From: Pseudomonadales bacterium
GTDB lineage: Bacteria; Pseudomonadota; Gammaproteobacteria; Pseudomonadales; Ketobacteraceae
Direction of reading: 5' to 3'
Length of the DNA: 64,000 nt
Assembly (NCBI GenBank): GCA_020062665.1
Contig: JAGUVW010000011.1
Span: forward strand, 62,001-126,000
The translations under genes were made by a program, and so were the position numbers. A model generated the notes under the pieces. The model saw only the letters and a list, made by a program, of their open reading frames with translations. It did no database searches and had not been told where the DNA came from. This document shows, piece by piece, positions 59,878-64,000 of this stretch (the first letter of the stretch is position 1; each line of letters begins with the position of its first letter).

Positions 59878-60328
59878 AGTATTCCTCGATCTTGGGCATG
59901 TTGTAGACCGGATGGCCGGTGAGGGCCTGGATTTTTCGCACCACGGCATCCACGTCTTCTTTTTCTTCCGTGGCGATCACGAACCACATGTTGAGCGTAT
60001 GATCCCGTTCGTAGTTGTGAGCAATTTCCGGCAGACTGTTGACGATGTGATTCACTTGCTCGAATTGCTCCGGCGGAATCGACATGGCCGCCAGCGACAG
60101 TCCGCCGCCCATGCGTTCGGCGTGATACATGGGGCCAAACCGGGTGAGGTAATTCGCTGCCAGCAGATTCTGGATACGCGCAATCAGTTCGTCTTCGCTG
60201 ATGCTAAATTCATTCGCCACGGCCAGATACGGCCGCTCGCAAATCGGGAAGCCGTCCTGCAGGCGATTGAGCAGCTGCCGATCCAGCGTATCCAGCACAT
60301 ACTCTGAACTGTCAGCCGACCCGTGCAT
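59852..60328 (-). CDS. nirG: Siroheme decarboxylase subunit NirG
   Basis: 158 aa, same fold. DRQLLNRLQDGFPICERPY, GPMYHAERMGGG and HNYERDHTLNMWFVIATE. It belongs to the NirD/NirG-type half (NHNYERDH-like motif), whereas NirL/NirH form the other half (YRRPRxLPxWPYN). ATG 60328 has GGAGG upstream and overlaps nirL by 17 nt. Confidence 0.9.
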   Translation of the reverse strand: MHGSADSSEYVLDTLDRQLLNRLQDGFPICERPYLAVANEFSISEDELIARIQNLLAANYLTRFGPMYHAERMGGGLSLAAMSIPPEQFEQVNHIVNSLPEIAHNYERDHTLNMWFVIATEEKEDVDAVVRKIQALTGHPVYNMPKIEEYYVGLRFAV

Positions 60329-60803
60329 AACGCCCTCCGGTTTGCTTGAACTGGCGATTGCTGAACAGCACAGCATGCTGAATGTTCTGCAGGCCCAGTT
60401 GCTGGATCAGGGCTTCGATCTGCTGGTGCACCAGCGTGCGATCCTTACCGTGAATCATGCAGAACAGATTGTAGGGCCAGTCCGGCAGACGGCGCGGGCG
60501 CCGATAGCACAGCGTGATCGCCGGATGTTGCCGCATTTCTTCGCCCAATGCGTCCACCTGATCGTCGGGCACGTTCCACACCACCATGGCGTTAGCGCGA
60601 TAACCGACAGCATGATGCCGCACCACCAGTCCCAGGCGTTTGATATAGCCGTCCTGCAGCCATTGCTCCAGCTGGAGAATCACCGCGTCTTCGGGCACGC
60701 CCAAACCGGACGCCAGCGTGGCGTAAGGGCGCGCGGTGAGCGGCAGACCGTCCTGTATCGCGGCCTTGAGGGATTCCTGTTGCTGCTGTGTCAGTATCGT
60801 CAT
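60312..60803 (-). CDS. nirL: Siroheme decarboxylase subunit NirL
   Basis: 163 aa. DGLPLTARPYATLASGLG, GYRANAMVVWNV and CYRRPRRLPDWPYNLFCMIHG, close to NirH. Starts 4 nt after nirD. Confidence 0.9.
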   Translation of the reverse strand: MTILTQQQQESLKAAIQDGLPLTARPYATLASGLGVPEDAVILQLEQWLQDGYIKRLGLVVRHHAVGYRANAMVVWNVPDDQVDALGEEMRQHPAITLCYRRPRRLPDWPYNLFCMIHGKDRTLVHQQIEALIQQLGLQNIQHAVLFSNRQFKQTGGRYARVG

Positions 60804-60807
60804 GGAA

Positions 60808-61263
60808 TCAGTCCTGCCATGCGAGTTTGAAACCGAGATCGATGTGATACGCCTGCTCCATCGGCAGATTGAGCAACGGCATGCCGCAGTCTGTTTCGAT
60901 GGTGGCGAGCACGGCGTCCAGTTGCTGCTGGTCGGCGGCAGTCACCACGAACCACAGATTGAAGTCGTGTTCGCGGGCGTAGTTGTGATTCACCGCGTCG
61001 AACCGGCTGATGTAGGCGGCAATCTCATCGAGCCGTTCCGGCGGCACCGCCATGGCCACCAGCGTGCTGGCACCGGCTTTGTGGTGATCGAAAACGGGGC
61101 CGACGCGGGTAATGATTTTCTGCTCCCGCAGCTGACGCAGAGTGGCCAGCACGTCCTGTTCGCTCACACCCAACTCTGCCGCAATTTCCGCGTAAGGATT
61201 CGCGCTGAGCGGCAAGCCTCGTTGGTAGCGATCCAGCAGTTGCCGGGCCAGTGTCGTCATCAT
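60808..61263 (-). CDS. nirD: Siroheme decarboxylase subunit NirD
   Basis: 151 aa. GLPLSANPYAEIAAELG, GPVFDHHKAGAST and NHNYAREHDFNLWFVVTA. Its ATG overlaps the nirF stop. NirD is unfused to NirL here, unlike organisms with a NirDL fusion. Confidence 0.9.
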   Translation of the reverse strand: MMTTLARQLLDRYQRGLPLSANPYAEIAAELGVSEQDVLATLRQLREQKIITRVGPVFDHHKAGASTLVAMAVPPERLDEIAAYISRFDAVNHNYAREHDFNLWFVVTAADQQQLDAVLATIETDCGMPLLNLPMEQAYHIDLGFKLAWQD

Positions 61264-62435
61264 AGTCCGATCTCGTGGGCGCGGTGGGTGAAGAAGATAC
61301 CGCTGGGACTTTCTGCCGGCAGTTGTGCGACGCGCTCCAGCGTGCGGGTGTTGTAAATATCGATGCGCTGGGCGTCGCGAACCGACACCCAGACTTCCTC
61401 GCCCCGCGGAGTGAATTCCATGTGCAGCACCGCCGGGCCCGGCTGCCAGGTTTTGAGAATGCGACGGGATTCGGTGTCAATCACCTGCAGCGTATCGTTA
61501 TGCGGGTGGGCGAAGTTGACCCAGATCTGACGATTGTCCGGGCGCGACATGACAAACACCGGCTGGCCGTGCACGGGAATCTTGTCCACCAGCTGCCAGG
61601 TATTCATGTCCATCACCAGCACTTCGTTGCGTCCCACGGCGGGGAAGAATGCAAAGTTGCCGGCGATGGTCCAGCCTTCCAGATGCGGCATCTTGTACAC
61701 CGGCAGTTTCTGATCACCCTGACCATAATCCGGCAGAATCCGCTGCACGCCTTTTTCAGGATGCCACAGATCCAGTTTCGCCATGCCGTCTTCGCCGAAC
61801 AGGCCGGGCATGTAGTAGCGGCCATCGGGTGTGAGCAGCGCGTCGTAGGGTTGCTTGCCGACATCGGTGAATTTCTGGATCTGCGGATTTTTTACATCGG
61901 AAAAATCCGCGCGCCAGATCTGGTTGCCGTCGTAGAGACTGAACAGGAATTGCTGATCGGGCACGTCCACCAAACCAACGGTTTTCGACAGTTTACCCGA
62001 TGCATATTCGGCGGGAATATCCGCCACTAGTTCCAGCGTCTGCGCATCAAACACTTTCACGCCACCAGGCTGGTAATTCGAGACCGCCACCAGCTTGCCG
62101 TCCTGGCTGATGGCGCCGCCGATGCTGTTGCCACCCTGTATGATGCGCTTGTCGATGCGCTGCAACAGGATATCCACTTTGGTGAGTCCGCCATCGCGGC
62201 CGAATACATAAGCAAAACGCTCATCGCGGGAAAATACGACCGATGCGTGAGACAGATCCCCCAGACCTTCGACTTTTGCCAGAATCGAACGGCGCGAGGT
62301 ATTCACAATCAGCAGCGAACCAGTGGCGCGCTCGATCACTACCCCCAGATCGCCAGTGCCCTGGGGTTCGTACACAGGCTGGTGAGCGCACGCGGTAAAA
62401 AGAAACGCCAGACTCAACCACAACGCACGCAGCAT
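61260..62435 (-). CDS. nirF: NirF, heme d1 biosynthesis lipoprotein
   Basis: 391-aa d1-like propeller protein with a lipoprotein signal (lipobox FTAC, Cys about residue 16), so a periplasmic membrane-anchored protein. NirF acts late in heme d1 assembly and interacts with NirN and NirS in Pseudomonas. ATG 62435 shares a base with the nirC stop (TGATG). The open frame upstream is inside nirC. Confidence 0.92.
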   Translation of the reverse strand: MLRALWLSLAFLFTACAHQPVYEPQGTGDLGVVIERATGSLLIVNTSRRSILAKVEGLGDLSHASVVFSRDERFAYVFGRDGGLTKVDILLQRIDKRIIQGGNSIGGAISQDGKLVAVSNYQPGGVKVFDAQTLELVADIPAEYASGKLSKTVGLVDVPDQQFLFSLYDGNQIWRADFSDVKNPQIQKFTDVGKQPYDALLTPDGRYYMPGLFGEDGMAKLDLWHPEKGVQRILPDYGQGDQKLPVYKMPHLEGWTIAGNFAFFPAVGRNEVLVMDMNTWQLVDKIPVHGQPVFVMSRPDNRQIWVNFAHPHNDTLQVIDTESRRILKTWQPGPAVLHMEFTPRGEEVWVSVRDAQRIDIYNTRTLERVAQLPAESPSGIFFTHRAHEIGL

Positions 62436-62761
62436 CAGCGGACTCCCTGTTGCAGTTGATCGGCCAGCCAGGCGATGTCGCCGGCACTGAGCAGGTTTTC
62501 CCACGGCGGCATCGGTGTGCCGGGGCGCCCTTTGGCGATAGTGGCGATGAGGAATTCCCGTGGCAGTTGCGCCATGCGCGGCGCCAACAGATCAGGGCCG
62601 AGCCCACCCTGCAACGTCATGCCGTGACAGGAGCCGCAATCCTGTTTGAGCAGATGCAGTAATTGTTGTTGTCGTGTGGCATCCGGTGTGTCGGCCAGGG
62701 CGCTGAGGCTGATCATCATTCCCCCCGCCACCAGCGTGCAGATGAAACGTTTGCACGGCAT
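62435..62761 (-). CDS. nirC: Small periplasmic cytochrome c NirC
   Basis: 108 aa cytochrome c55x: Sec signal to ALA, heme motif CGSCH (C42, C45, H46) and a PMPPW Met region near residue 86. Electron donor candidate for nitrite reductase maturation. First gene of nirCFDLGHJN. No FNR/DNR-type box was found in the 62762–62968 gap. Confidence 0.92.
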   Translation of the reverse strand: MPCKRFICTLVAGGMMISLSALADTPDATRQQQLLHLLKQDCGSCHGMTLQGGLGPDLLAPRMAQLPREFLIATIAKGRPGTPMPPWENLLSAGDIAWLADQLQQGVR

Positions 62762-62968
62762 CGTGGTGCACTTCCTCTCTCATTCCCTGAGACTCATTGT
62801 ATGAACGGGCAGTGGATGCCGGTTGCGCTATGTCATGATTTGTCCGCGCCCTCCACTTTTGCGCGCCTCGTATACCTCTTTAGGAGTACAACCAGACTTT
62901 TTTCTGCTCCGCCAAGCCGTTACCATCGGGACTTTCTTCCGACTTATGTAATTGAAAGGACGGCCAGC
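62762..62968. other. Divergent gap between nirC and the aldo-keto reductase
   Basis: 207 nt without a gene. No TTGAT-N4-ATCAA site is visible on either strand, so anaerobic control of the nir operon is not evident here. A TTGCGC/ATGATT pair is too weak to call. Confidence 0.5.
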
Positions 62969-64000
62969 ATGCGCATGAATCCCCTGGGTCACACCGACCT
63001 GACTGTCACCGAACTCTGCCTGGGCACCATGACCTGGGGCCAGCAGAACACGCAGGCGGAGGCCTTCGAGCAACTGGACGCGGCGATGGATGCCGGCATC
63101 AATTTCATCGATACCGCCGAGATGTATTCGGTGCCCACCCAGGCGCCCACCTATGGTTCCACCGAAACCATCATCGGCAACTGGTTCGCTGCACGTAAAA
63201 ATCGCAGCAAAGTGATTCTGGCCACCAAGATCTGCGGCCCCGGCGCCTGGTTGCCCCACATCCGCAATGCGGAAACCCGCTTCAACCGTCATCACATTAC
63301 CGAGGCGCTGCACGGCAGCCTGAAGCGTCTGCAGACGGACACCATCGATCTCTACCAACTGCACTGGCCCGACCGCACCACCAATTTCTTCGGCCGCCTG
63401 GGTTTCAAGCCCAAGGAAGACGAACTGATCACGCCGGTGGAAGAAACGCTGGCGGTGCTGGATGACTTCGTGAAGGCCGGCAAGATCCGCCACATTGGCG
63501 TGTCCAACGAAACGCCCTGGGGCGTGATGAAGTTTCTGCAGGTGGCGGAACAGCGGGGCTGGCCGCGCATTGTATCGGTGCAGAATCCCTACAGTCTGCT
63601 GAACCGTTCCTACGAAGTGGGACTGGCAGAGGTGAGTTATCGGGAAAAGGTGGGGTTGCTGGCCTATTCTCCGCTGGCGTTTGGCATGCTGTCGGGGAAG
63701 TATCTGGGCGGGCAGTGGCCGGAAACGGCGCGGCTGACACTGTTCAAGCAGTTCTCACGCTACACCAATCCGCAGGCGTTTGCGGCGACTGAACTTTATA
63801 TCAAGGTGGCGCAAAAACACGGGCTTGATCCGTGTCAGATGGCACTGGCGTTTGTGCGGGCGCAGCCTTATGTGACCGCCACCATTATCGGCGCAACCTC
63901 CATGGATCAGCTGCGAACCAATCTGGGATCGCTGAATGTGACGTTGAGCAAAGAGGTGTTGAAGGATCTGGAAGAAGTGCACGTGCTGCACCCCTCGCCA
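62969..64000 (+). CDS. NADP(H)-dependent aldo-keto reductase, Tas-like, 3' end cut
   Basis: Open from ATG 62969 to the right edge (344 codons), almost the full length of Tas (346 aa). AKR catalytic residues are visible: Y53 in DTAEMY, the Lys of ILATK and the His of YQLHWPD. Late motifs are VSVQNPYSLLNR and AYSPLAFGMLSGKY. Family members reduce aldehydes; the physiological substrate is unknown. A second ATG lies 6 nt later. Not functionally tied to nir genes. Confidence 0.93.
   Translation, partial: MRMNPLGHTDLTVTELCLGTMTWGQQNTQAEAFEQLDAAMDAGINFIDTAEMYSVPTQAPTYGSTETIIGNWFAARKNRSKVILATKICGPGAWLPHIRNAETRFNRHHITEALHGSLKRLQTDTIDLYQLHWPDRTTNFFGRLGFKPKEDELITPVEETLAVLDDFVKAGKIRHIGVSNETPWGVMKFLQVAEQRGWPRIVSVQNPYSLLNRSYEVGLAEVSYREKVGLLAYSPLAFGMLSGKYLGGQWPETARLTLFKQFSRYTNPQAFAATELYIKVAQKHGLDPCQMALAFVRAQPYVTATIIGATSMDQLRTNLGSLNVTLSKEVLKDLEEVHVLHPSP

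Overview
The window is chromosomal DNA of a gammaproteobacterium close to the Pseudomonas/Marinobacter side of the class. The order ampE–ampD–DUF1631–(symporter)–nadC–pilin–pilB–pilC–pilD–coaE–yacG matches the arrangement I know from Pseudomonas aeruginosa. The complete dcw cluster, DciA-type DUF721 protein, cytochrome bc1 operon and heme d1 genes fit a respiratory, piliated, probably denitrifying Gram-negative. No rRNA or tRNA gene and no CRISPR array was seen. The genus cannot be fixed from sequence reading alone.

Layout. 1–3957 (minus): pyruvate dehydrogenase aceE and the start of aceF, which runs off the left edge. 4107–8020 (minus): ampE, ampD and a DUF1631 gene. 8439–10615 (plus): an AGCS sodium:amino-acid symporter translationally coupled to nadC. 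10616–16071: an accessory block. It holds an AT-rich glycosylation cassette (polytopic membrane protein, GtrB-like GT2, methyltransferase, GtrA flippase), a dead IS256-family element with recognisable ends, and a second copy of the 3' end of nadC. 16068–22605: two type IV pilin genes, each with a sigma54-like promoter, then pilBCD–coaE–yacG. 22618–28729: a Nudix–ThiE fusion, argJ, secA and an M23 peptidase, all on minus. 28807–29271: dciA. 29326–47142 (minus): lpxC and the unbroken dcw cluster from mraZ to ftsZ, headed by a promoter with MraZ boxes. 47465–47810: RNase P RNA. 47843–52760: rsmI, then lpoA–yraN–diaA on plus, then sspAB on minus. 52882–56431 (minus): petABC and rplM–rpsI. 56684–62761 (minus): nirCFDLGHJN for heme d1. 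62969–64000: a Tas-like aldo-keto reductase cut by the right edge.

Most of the window is conserved housekeeping DNA. The part that is not ordinary lies between nadC and the pilus genes. The true nadC (9779–10615) is intact, yet about 5.3 kb further on its last 40 or so codons recur beside the first pilin gene. Over the 36 aligned codons from SGGV to SMR I count nine base differences, all synonymous. This second tail therefore diverged while it was part of a working nadC, probably in a relative, and the locus looks like the scar of a recombination that brought in foreign DNA at the pilin locus. The imported block carries a Gtr-type lipid-linked sugar module, so modification of pilin or of surface polysaccharide is a reasonable but unproven role.
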